A stretch of 64,000 nt of DNA from Liolophura sinensis. Taxonomy: Eukaryota; Mollusca; Polyplacophora; Chitonida; Chitonidae. Position 1 is the first letter of the stretch. Every line of letters starts with the position of its first letter. The translations under genes and the position numbers were made by a program. Shown in pieces: positions 47,906-59,900 of the stretch. The notes below the pieces were generated by a model. It made no database searches. It was given only the letters and a program-made list of their open reading frames with translations, and had not been told where the DNA came from. The stretch lies in NCBI RefSeq assembly GCF_032854445.1, contig NC_088303.1, positions 8,875,501-8,939,500 of the forward strand, written 5' to 3'.

Positions 47906-50900
47906 GTAAATGACACCAGTTTCAACATGTTTACATCGTGTTGTTGTTGTATCTTTGATGCTATATGGCGTGATTACATGTATTTTCTTACCACATTTAT
48001 TTATGTTGTAAACATTTTGCTTGCTCTATCACATCATCATGCGATATAATAAAGCGTCACTGTACTTCCCAAAGGCCAGTTAAGTTTCTTCATCATGAGT
48101 TCATGTCTTCTTCCTGACGAATTATCAAATTATAGGGAGTTGTGAAAACTAGGGTAATATTTACGTGTTCATTTCCACTTGCTTTCTGACGCCATTGTTT
48201 TTCCACCCTTACATGCTTTAACTGATTTTTCATTGGTTAAAATTGAATGGGAAGATATTCAATTTGCATACAAAGAAAAACTTCATTATTCAAGTCTCTG
48301 TAACGTGTCACTGTTATATCGGAGATTTCTGCATTTTATTATGCGCGGCTCATACATTTTTGAAAGGATTTTCGTAATTTGATATGAAACGCTCTGGATT
48401 CGAATTTGCATCAGACAGCTGTCGGGTCCGTAGCCGGTTGCTTACACCACTACACCACCTGAGTTGTGATAGAAAGTGCTTTTAAGATGTTTTTATGACA
48501 GATGAACATGGTAAGGGTTGAATGTGTATGTGTGGGTGTCACATGCTTTTGTCAAGTGGACAACATCTCAAAAGGGTCTCCTCCAAATTTCGCCAGTCTT
48601 ATTCAGGGAAGCATGAATGAATTGACGTAAGTAGTGATGTAGAAAGTTAATCGTAAATGTTAACCTAGTCTTTACAACTTCCAAATTATATGTTCATGTA
48701 GTGATCTATTACTTCATCAGATCTGATTGAAGGTAGCTGCTCATTTCCGTCGTGGTGATGTTACAAAAGCAAAACACTTTTCAACCATATCTCAGAAGAA
48801 AACGTAAAAACTTTTTCCAAAGCGATATAAAACTCTTGAGCATTGTTTCATCCTCTTTATGTCACCCCTGTCACTCAACCACAGAATTGGCATGTGACAC
48901 AGGTGATTCATGCTGGTTTTCCTGACAGGCCATCCTATCATGCCCTTACAATTTTAAGATTTAGAGACAGAACACAAGAGCTACTGCCTCCTGTGGTATA
49001 CGGACATTGTAACATTTATTGCAGTGCATATGAGGGCATGGAATCTTGCCAGGTTCTGGCTTTGGATTTGCTCCCTGATACCTGGAGAGTGGATTGACAT
49101 GAAGTCCTCACTTTCTTTGTCACATGAACCGTGAATTGATCATGTGAACCTTGGACCAAAAATAAAAAAGGTTTTAGACAAAGGCAAACATTTTAGATGA
49201 AAATCAAAAAATAAGAAACATGGATAACTAAAATCAAAAGTCTTAGAAAGGAAAAATCTGAAAAGATGAAATAAAAAAAACGTTGGGAAAAATCTTGAAG
49301 TAGAAATCCCTCTTTGGCATTCCCTAAAGAATAAAACTTCTTGTTAGTGGTGTAAAACAATAAAATCAATAAATAATAGAGTGCACTGAGCATTTATTTA
49401 TCATGCTACATATATAACTTTTGAAAGCAAACAATATTTATTTGTTTAATTGATTGGTGTTTTATGCAATACCCAAGAATATTTCACTTATATGACAGCG
49501 GCCAGCATTATGTTAGGAGGTAACAAAAGTAAACAATAATGATGGCTATAATACCCCTTTTTGTACCATAGCATGTGAATGATGTGATATATTTGTTTTC
49601 ATTGGGACAAAAGGGTAATTATTACGTTCGCCTAAGGAGATTATGTTTTTGCTGGTGTTTATTTGTCTGCCTGTCTCTCTGACAATGTGTCAGCAACTTT
49701 ACCAGTACAGAAAAAGTTAGATATACATAGTCCTATGGGTAAGGACCAATCCATTAAAATTGGGTTGTGATTTGTTTTGGATTTTTTAAGTTTTTTAAAC
49801 CATCCTTCGTTATTAAGACGTAGGACACAAATGCAGAGTATTGTACTTTTGTCGTGGTTAAGGAAATTAGCACATTTGGCTTGGGGTGGTAGGGTTGGGG
49901 GATTTGCACTCTTGGAGTGCCTTCCAATTTCATATTATCTCTGATGTGTTTGGTATCATTTATAAACGAAATGGAGAATTTTATATTTTTGTTGAACATG
50001 TATACAAAGGTGTACAAGCAATGTATTTATTGCTGGCAGGCTTATCTTGTGTGTGTGACTCTGGCTATAGAGCAGTGTCCTACAAAGGAGGTCCAGACCT
50101 GGTGTGTCAAGCATGCCCTGGTGGGGTGAGAACATTGTCAGATTTTAAACTGTAATATCTAACTTCATACTTTTTAGTTCTTTTTAGGTCTAAAATTAAT
50201 AGATCATTCTCTTCAAACTGCATGAGCCTGGTACATACCAGACAAGTGTATTTGTAAAGCAAATGACAGCTGCTGTACATTCTGAAATATGGATCAGATT
50301 CATTAATATTTTTTTCTATAAATTCATTGTTTTTTGGTATGAATGTGAAACTTGGTATTTACATGTAGTTAAGTTTATTTATGAATTGTCATTAACCTTT
50401 GTGTATCTGATATTGTTTTTGAACAATTCCATGTAATTGTGTACTTTCTAAAAAACACATGGATTGGAAAGAGACTTGGTTCAGTTTTCTTCTTTTTTTT
50501 TCAGACCTGTCCCCCAGAGCCATCCCCTGGACCCTGCACAGAATTGGTGAGTTTAACCCTATATGTAGTCAGGACATGATATTTTTGCACAAGAAATGTT
50601 GCATTCTAAGTACTTTGCTCATGCAAGTTTTAGACTAAAGTGTGATATCTAATACATGTATACATACAAATGTTTGTTGGCATAAAATTGAAAAGGGTTC
50701 TGCCATGGCAAGGTTTTGTGACTCTACATAAGTTTACTGTGTTGTACCTGTAGTACTTAATTTGTTTGTGAAGTAAGTCACGTGTTGACAAAGACATTTC
50801 TAATGACTGGCCACATGAGGTGCAGATCCAAACCTGGCCTTGGACAAGGAATTTGTAGATTCACCCTCTCTCACTGTTTGTGGGGCCTTGGCGACAGTAA

Positions 50901-53900
50901 ACAGTCAACAACACTCATGTAGCCATTTGGGCGGTCTAACATTCATTGAAGGTCTTCCACAAGTATGATACATGTACATACGTGTATCTGCATGTCGCAT
51001 GTGGGAAAGTTCTTCACTGACTTCCCAAAGGTCTGTGGTTTACATAGCTAACACCTGTCTATCAAATCTTGTCTGGTGACCATTATACCTGTATCACATA
51101 ATAACAGTAAACATGTCAGTGTCAGTTCATTTGCTAAATACGTTTTAGAGAGTGACATTCTGCTCCAATGAAGCTTCAAATATACATGTGTAGGAGAAAG
51201 TTGAAAAAAAAAATGGATCCAGGTGTAAACACTCAATTAGTAACATATAATATGAATGAGATCATAAGAGCCTGGTTTTGTTTCTTTCAGTCAGGTGGTG
51301 TCTGTTTTGACAGCACGTGTCCACTGACCCCGATTACTACGGATCTGTTTACTATCCCTCTAGAGGTAAGACATGGTTACATGTTCATGTACTCCCCACA
51401 TATATTCATGATCATAGCATCAAATCTGGAGTATGTAATCATACCACAGGATAATGCTGTGAAAGATAAAGAAAACACTAACATGAAGTATAATGTCAGA
51501 TGAAAAACCATTAAACACCGTCCATGAATTTTTTTTTTTTTTTTTTTTTAACTTTAGTAATATATACTTGAAAGCTTGCTATATCATTGTGGACTAAATA
51601 CAAACGTTTTCAAAATGCATGAATGTAGGTGAAAGTGGTGTTTTGTTTGGGGTCGTGAATTTGTTATGTTTTTCTGTGTGGTCCTTATTTTAAGAAAGAA
51701 ACACATCACAGTGTGATGGGAAACAACTTGTAGTTTAGAAGTATTCCTCAAATGTTTTATGTTAAGTGACTCCATGGCTGAGTGCTTAGTGGGCCAGTAA
51801 AGCACCATTGTGGTTGCTGTGAGTTTAAGTCCAGTTCATGCTTCCTTTCTCTCAAGTCATACATGGTCATGTCTGCTAGCAACCTCTGGATTGTCTTGGG
51901 GTATCCCTCGAGCCCCGCCCTATTTCCTCCCACCACAAATAAATCAGTAAATCAATAACTCATTTAAACATGTTAAAAGTTTACCTCAAACCTGTATGAC
52001 ATACTTACTTTGCGAAGTCTGTATGATGTGAACATGATGCATCATTTGTCATTCTCTCATCACTTTCAGAATTGTCCCAGTGAGAAGGTGGAGTCCAACT
52101 ACTTCCGTGAGCACCTGCGTGCAGCTCATGGCATGTGTAATGTAGGTCATGAAAAAAATGCTACATGGTGAAGTTTGCCAATTAAAGGTTTTAAAGTTGT
52201 TAAAATCAGAGATGTTGCTTCCACTCATAGCTGGAGTGTAGCTGCCAGGGACAGTGTATTAATGGATTATATCAGGCAAAGTATGCGTGAGCTAAAGGCC
52301 TTGTGTTTCTGCAACACTGCAATCTTCTGTACAATACCCTGCTGAATGCGATAAGATTTGGTGTAATAACTGCAGCTGACAAATTGTTCCATATTGAAGC
52401 CAAATTTTGAATCAGTGAAATACTGTTATAACTGTTTGCTTCTTTTCTTACATTTCTACCTGTCATGCCAGTGTGACCATCCAATTGATATTGTGGACTG
52501 TGGAAGAAATATGTGTACTTGGTGCCCCTTACTGATTCTAATTTCCTTATATTCTTCATTTTTATTTTCAATAAGAAAACAATCTTTATTTATAGGGGAA
52601 CTGTTTAGTGCAGGGTTCTTCATTGCTTGATTTCCTGTTTCATGTGTGCCACTTTTAAGTAGGCACTGTTCAGTCTATAGATTTTTTTCTTACCTTTGTT
52701 ATATTTCCTATATTTGCACCCTGAATGCTTTTACTGCAGTTAGCTTAGCAGCAAACCCTGGTTTCCTCCTGGTTGCACGACCTTGTATAAGTGAAATATT
52801 TTTGAGTAACTGATGAACCAAACCAAGAACAAATGGTTGAGGGTAGTCTGTATGAACATGAGGACATGTGGACATGCTGAAACTGACAAACATCATATCT
52901 TATTTTGTGTGCGCATTGTTGTGTTTATCTCATAAATAGACAGAATACGTTTGGCATACATACATGCGCTTGTCAGCCAAGAGAGGTTTGTGAGCTAGCA
53001 CAAGTCACTTGTTAATAACCACTATATTCTTGTTTTTGTTTTTTTGCTCACCAAAATTGCTATTTTTGCTATTTTACTAGCTTGCAGGGCTAAGTTTATG
53101 TGAAATGTATGTTGTGTTAGATGGTTCATGTTGATTTGATGACATATTTATGTAGATGCTATAATGTGTTTTACCAGTGTCACAGTAACTATACAGCCTG
53201 TCAGATGTTGGGAAACATGTGCACCTTGTTATCCTTTTCCATGGGAGGGCCTTGTGTTGCTTCATCAACAGCCTGCAAATTGTACAGGGGAATTATTGAG
53301 GAGAGGAGAGATGGAGACTGGTAGGTTTTGTGTGAGGTTTTATAACTGTCTTGTCCTTCCAATATAATGTTACTGTAGTAGAAATAATCTTTCTGCATTG
53401 ATCACTGTGGCCTTCATAACTTCACCTACATGTACAATGGTTTTCTGTGAAGCAAGTTATTTTTAACTCATTGATGTAAATATCAAATGTCATAAATATC
53501 ATATGTGCAGATGCATGTACTATAATTCTTCAACCTATTCGTATGGTTGCAAGGTGTTCATTCTGAAGGCATTATTCTGTGTAGACTGATAAAAGTATAC
53601 TTTTTGTGAAACCCTGAAATTGGTCAATCCAACCAATGTAGTTTTGTCTGCAAAATCAGATTCAAAATATGCATAAATTGCGATCAAAGTTGCTCTTTCA
53701 TATGGGAAAAAGCTGAGGAATTAGAGTACTGAAGGTTTTTTTATTCATTTATTTGTTTGGTGTTACGCCGTACTCAAGAATATTTCACTTATATGACGGC
53801 GGCTAGCATTATGGTGGGTGGACACCGGGCACAGCCAGGGGGAAACCCACGACCATCTGCAGGTTGCTGGCAGACCTTCCCACGTACGACCGGAGAAGAA

Positions 53901-56900
53901 GCCAGCATGAGCTGGACTTGAACTCACAGCGACTGCATTGGTGAGAGACTCCTGCACTAGCGCATTAACCGACTGAGCCACCGAGGTCCCCGAGTACTGA
54001 AGGTCTTGTTCTGAAAGTTATCTTACATTTTACATGCTCACTGATATATTACATGTCATGCACTCACATTTACATGTGTATGACATGTGCTTAAAAATAT
54101 GCCAGAAATATCTATCAAATATCATGTATTAATACTAAGTGTCATCGCCATGATGTGGCTGAAATTGCTGATGTCATTCTACTGTAATTCTTCAACCTAT
54201 TCGCATGTTTGCAAGGTGTTTATTCAAGCAAATTCTGAAGACATTATTCTGTGTAGGCTGATAAAATTATACTTTTTACAAGGGCCTGTAATTGTCCAAT
54301 CCATCCAATGTAGTTTTGTCTCCAAAATCAAATTAAAACCATGCATAACATCTACTAAAAGTTTCTCTTTCATATGCAAAAAAAGTTAAGGAATTAGGGT
54401 AAACCATAGTCAGTCATTCTTTCAGAACGATCAAATCTCATATGATGACAGTTATATCAGTATCACAGAGAGTACAGCCAGATCATAAGCATCAGTCATG
54501 TGCCCATTGTGGTCAAATGGTTCCTGTATCATGCATCCACTATACGCCAACCCTGGCCGGACCCTGATCAAACAAACCGTCATCCTCTGCTTGCCATTGA
54601 TGTAGGGCCTGCATAGGGTCGGCCCACTGTCCGATTATATTATTTTTACGACATTCATGCACTTGCGAGGTTTATGTAACAGTTGCACGAATGATTGGGA
54701 TATTTTGTGAAAGGTAATCAGTTGAGCTATTCTAAAGTAACAGCAACAACTGGATTGGAATTGTGCTTATAGATTTTTTTACCGATACCAAAAATCTCCG
54801 GTTTTGATGTTTACTTTCTTTGGTGTATTTTCATAATTTATACATTGTTAGGTAGAGGAATATTCTCAAAATATGTAATACATTGTATAGCTTGCAAGGT
54901 TTAGGATACATATATAGGCCTAAGGCCTACATTACATGTGTTCACGCGTACATGTATATAAAGGCTACATATGATTGCGCTCATCATGTGCAAGCTTATA
55001 AAACATGTTTTTGTGCTTATCAAAATAAATGATAGGATTGACAATTGTGACATTGGGGGTACAATTAAGGGACTTGATATTAAAGGGAAAAACATTAAGG
55101 TGCAAACCTTTGTACATGTCAGTGGTTTGAATTTTATAAATTGTAGGCCTTGTGTGATGTACTGATATGACTCATTACATATACATTTTCAATATAGGTT
55201 TTTTACAGTGCCTTTTGTTGTGTATAAGCACACAGGCTGACATGCATCACACTCACCGAGCCAAATATTCCTGCATTATTTTGTATCCAATATAAAACTG
55301 TTGTAAATTTACCAACTGATAAGCCAAAGAACTAGAGTCTGTTTCCAAACTGTGAAACACTGTCACGGTTGTATAGAGCCGTCATGTACAGCGCGGACTT
55401 CAGAGATATCAATGTGTGGCATATACATATAAATGACGGCCATAAATGCCTCGAAGTAGTGTTGTTAGTTAATAATTAGTGAAGTATTATATGTTTTTAC
55501 AAAATATCGTATGCTCAAGACGCCTGGGACAAACTTGAGTCCTCTGTCCTCAAGAGAACAGTGTATACAAGTGGTGGACCAAAACGGTAGGGGTCCCAAA
55601 CACTAAACTATTAAAACTCAAATTTTGTGCGAAATTTGTGTGCAAATAAATATGCTCTGAGCCATCATGGTGTTCATAAGAGGCATGACGGTTTACAAGA
55701 AATCAGTCTGTATTTAGCATTAAAACATTTGATGATCACCGTTGGCCGAGGGTTCGCGTACAGTGGAAGGAGGATCGATTCACGGTACGCTTTTGAAGGT
55801 ACATGGTTGGCATATCATATGCTGAGCATTGCCCGACCGTCAGCGTATCCTCCGGCCACAGTGGGTGTAGGATTGATGGTTAGGATCCAGCCGTACTCAC
55901 AGTATGTGTTCGGCATATTGAATGCTGACCATGGGCCACCTGTCAGCATATCCTCTGGCCACAGTGGGCGTAGGATTGATGGTTAGGATCCAGCCGTACT
56001 CACAGTATGTGTTCGGCGTATTGAATGCTGACCATGGGCCACCTGTCAGCATATCCTCCGGCCACAGTGGGCATAGGATTGATGGTTAGGATCCAGCCGT
56101 ACTCACAGTATGTGGTCGGCGTATTGAATGCTGACCATGGGCCACCTGTCAGCATATCCTCCGGCCACAGTAGGTGTAGTATTGATGGTTAGGATCCAGC
56201 TGTACTCACAGTATGTGGTCGGCATATTGTATGCTGACCATGGGCCACCTGTCAGCATATCCTCCGGCCACAATGGGTGTAGGATTGATGGTTAGGATCC
56301 AGCCATACTCACAGTACATGATCGGCGTATCGTATGCTGACCATGGTCCACCTGTCAGCATATCCTCCGGCCACAGTAGGTGTAGTATTGATGGTTAGGA
56401 TCCAGCTGTACTCACAGTATGTGGTCGGCATATTGTATGCTGACCATGGGCCACCTGTCAGCATATCCTCCGGCCACAATGAGTGTAGGATTGATGGTTA
56501 GGATCCAGCCATACTCACAGTACATGATCAGCGTATTGTATGCTGACAATGGGCCGACCGTCAGCGTATCCTCCGGCCACAGTGGGTGTAGGATTGATGG
56601 TTAGGATCCAGCTGTACTCACAGTACATGATCGACGTATTGTATGCTGATTATGGGCCACCTATCAGCATATCCTCCGGCCACAGTGGTGGATGTAGGAT
56701 TGATGGTTAGGATCCAGCCATAGTCACAGTACATGATCGGCGTATTATATGCTGACCATGGGCCACCTGTCAGCATATCCTCCGGCCACAGTGGGCATAG
56801 GATTGATGGTTAGGATCCAGCCGTACTCACAGTATGTGGTCGGCGTATTGAATGCTGACCATGGGCCACCTGTCAGCATATCCTCCGGCCACAGTAGGTG

Positions 56901-59900
56901 TAGTATTGATGGTTAGGATCCAGCTGTACTCACAGTATGTGGTCGGCATATTGTATGCTGACCATGGGCCACCTGTCAGCATATCCTCCGGCCACAATGA
57001 GTGTAGGATTGATGGTTAGGATCCAGCCATACTCACAGTACATGATCAGCGTATTGTATGCTGACAATGGGCCGACCGTCAGCGTATCCTCCGGCCACAG
57101 TGGGTGTAGGATTGATGGTTAGGATCCAGCTGTACTCACAGTACATGATCGACGTATTGTATGCTGATTATGGGCCACCTATCAGCATATCCTCCGGCCA
57201 CAGTGGTGGATGTAGGATTGATGGTTAGGATCCAGCCATAGTCACAGTACATGATCGGCGTATTATATGCTGATTATGGGCCACCTGTCAGCGTATCCTC
57301 CGGCCACAGTGGTGGATGTAGGATTGATGGTTAGGATCCAGCCATAGTCACAGTACATGATCGGCGTATTATATGCTGACCATGGGCCACCTGTCAGCGT
57401 ATCCTCCGGCCACAGTGGGTGTAGGATTGATGGTTAGGATCCAGCTGTACTCACAGTATATGGTCGGCATATTGTATTTAGTGACATGCAATGACAGTAA
57501 AAATATCAGTGTAACAAAGAGAAATTGATAAAGTACGGCCGGAATTAACGAAAATAGGGCCCTGAAATATATGTTTTGGTTTTACACAATGATATACATG
57601 CAGCTATAATAGGGTTCATTCTGTCATTGATCATTAGCTCTTTTTGCCAAAAAAGATTTTGAAGTAAAAACGTTCTTGTGTATAACCCTACGTTAGTACC
57701 TCATCAGTTTTGTGGTGCTGGTATGTCAAGCAGGCTGCTCTATAAGTGTGTTGTTATTGGTAATCATCATAACAAAGATCTGTTCTTAAAAGTAACTCAG
57801 GGCAATTGTACATCTGTATGTCGTCATGTTTAGTGTTTTGTTTTTTTTTAAATCAAAGGTTGCAACTTACAGCATATACTGCAGCTATATGACAATAAGC
57901 ATACGTATTCTTTATCTTTCTTAGGCCTCCAAGTTTGCCCATGTTGTATTACCTGGATACCGGTCCTGATGATGTCATCAGTGATAACCTCATGACAACA
58001 AAATTTACGTTTGTCCAAAGCTCAGAAAATTCAAAGTTGCGTTTTCGAGTTGCTCAATATGCCTTAAACGGGGAGTTTCTGGGACTGACGGACGTCCTCA
58101 GCGGAGTGATGCAGCTTTGCGCTGGCACAGACAAACGCCTGGATGCTGCCTTCACTTTTGGTACATACTACACTCAAAGTGTAAGCATATTAGTTATGTG
58201 CTCCTCAAATGTAGTTACATGCTAACATTATTTGAAATTAAGGATGTAAATGAATTCATAATATGCTCTGGCATACCTTTTAGCCAGTGCACCCCAAAAG
58301 TCTAACTTTGCAACCTTTTTGTAAATCTTTTTCTTATTTTCGACCCCTACTGTGTGAATCAATAACTAAATGAAGATTTTTGGCTGGGACAATGCACAGG
58401 ATATGTCACCATTGTTGTTGTGGTTGTGTTCATGCATGGTTCCTGAGACTAGTGGCCAATTCCATAAATCCAGTTTTGAGTCTAAAATTGAAATATTAAT
58501 TTACAGCTTATTTTTGAACCCTGAATATTAAAATTTTGTCCACCTCGTGTGTTATCTTAAGATAAATGTGTCAAAATTTCACCTTACATTAGAGAAAAGT
58601 ATGCATTATTACAACATTTTAACTTTTGACTTAAGTCAGAAATGTCTATATGGAATCGCCATAAATAGCTTATTATTATTCTATGCTTCTGTGAGAGTGA
58701 AAGTCATTTACTTGTGTCTGGCCTTTCGTGTGTCTGTCCAGGTTTGAGTTCTGTGTAAAAACGGCTTCAAGTATTGGTTGAACTTCATAAAATCTTGTCA
58801 GGTATAAGATTTCTTGTTTACACAGTGTGTTATACAATTAAGGAATTATGACATAGGCCTAATCACTCCTATTTATCTCGTATGAAGATCCTGTTTTATA
58901 TTGACATATGACCTGAGTATACATTGCTAGATATAAGTGATAGATTTCTTTCTGGATCCAAAGATTAGGAGTTTTAGTAATGATGTAGTGAATGAAGGAG
59001 TCATTGTACTTGACATGCTTGTGTATCAGAGTTATTCTGAGGCACATAAGGCTGTCAAAGCTGCAGATGGCTCGGTTTATGTAGGGACTAAGAATGTTTT
59101 GTTCCACTTTGTATGCAACATGTAATATGTATACAAGGGAACACCAATATGGTAATGTGGATGTAATATGAGGACCTGTAAAGACTTTCCATGTCCTGTA
59201 CTGAAGGTAGATGTGACAACTTACATGTAACATTTAACCATAGCCTTTACAAACATTTACATTTAGTTGTTTTAACTTTGTATTTTGCAGTGTGAGCTTA
59301 CAGCAAGTAAATTATGGGACACAAACAAGTTTCGGCTGGTATTTCTTGACCCATGTATCCTTTTCACAGACTTGGTCAGGACTAAAATGATGTCAGAACG
59401 GAATTGTCTGTTTTTTTTTGTTTTTGTTTTTTTGTTTGTGCAATTCCATCAGACAATTGACAAGCTGTAAAAGCTGTAACTGACTATCAGAGCGGATATC
59501 TTTGTGAGACAGTAAAATTTCTTTCATATGAGTTTTTTTAAATGGAATATGTTTTTGTCATTATGATATGAAAGTTCTTTATGCCAGACTTTTTATTTAC
59601 TTATATGATTGCTGTTTTATACCATACTTAAAAATATCTCTCTTATATGATGGCGGCTAGCATTGCGATGAAACTAAACCAGGTAGAGCCTGAGGGAACC
59701 CACGATGGCCAAACATTTAAAAATGAAGATATATTTTCAAAACTTTGGAACTTTCATGTCATGTTGTTGGTATTGGCTCTGTCTTTCTATTTTTTAAAGT
59801 TGATGGTTTAAAAGTTATAGCCAGTCATACTTAAGTTTTTGTTTTTAATACATAATCTGATAGTTAATTGTACAGTGTAGAATGTAAAATATACTATGTT

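Noticed and set aside
48397-48476. Functional tRNA gene
   Set aside because: A and B box likeness only; no closing acceptor stem, and the context is an intron with other SINE pieces.
55627-57122. Open frames of 61-119 codons with repeated ADHGPPVSI-type motifs
   Set aside because: They arise from the 103-bp tandem array in a TMEM67 intron.
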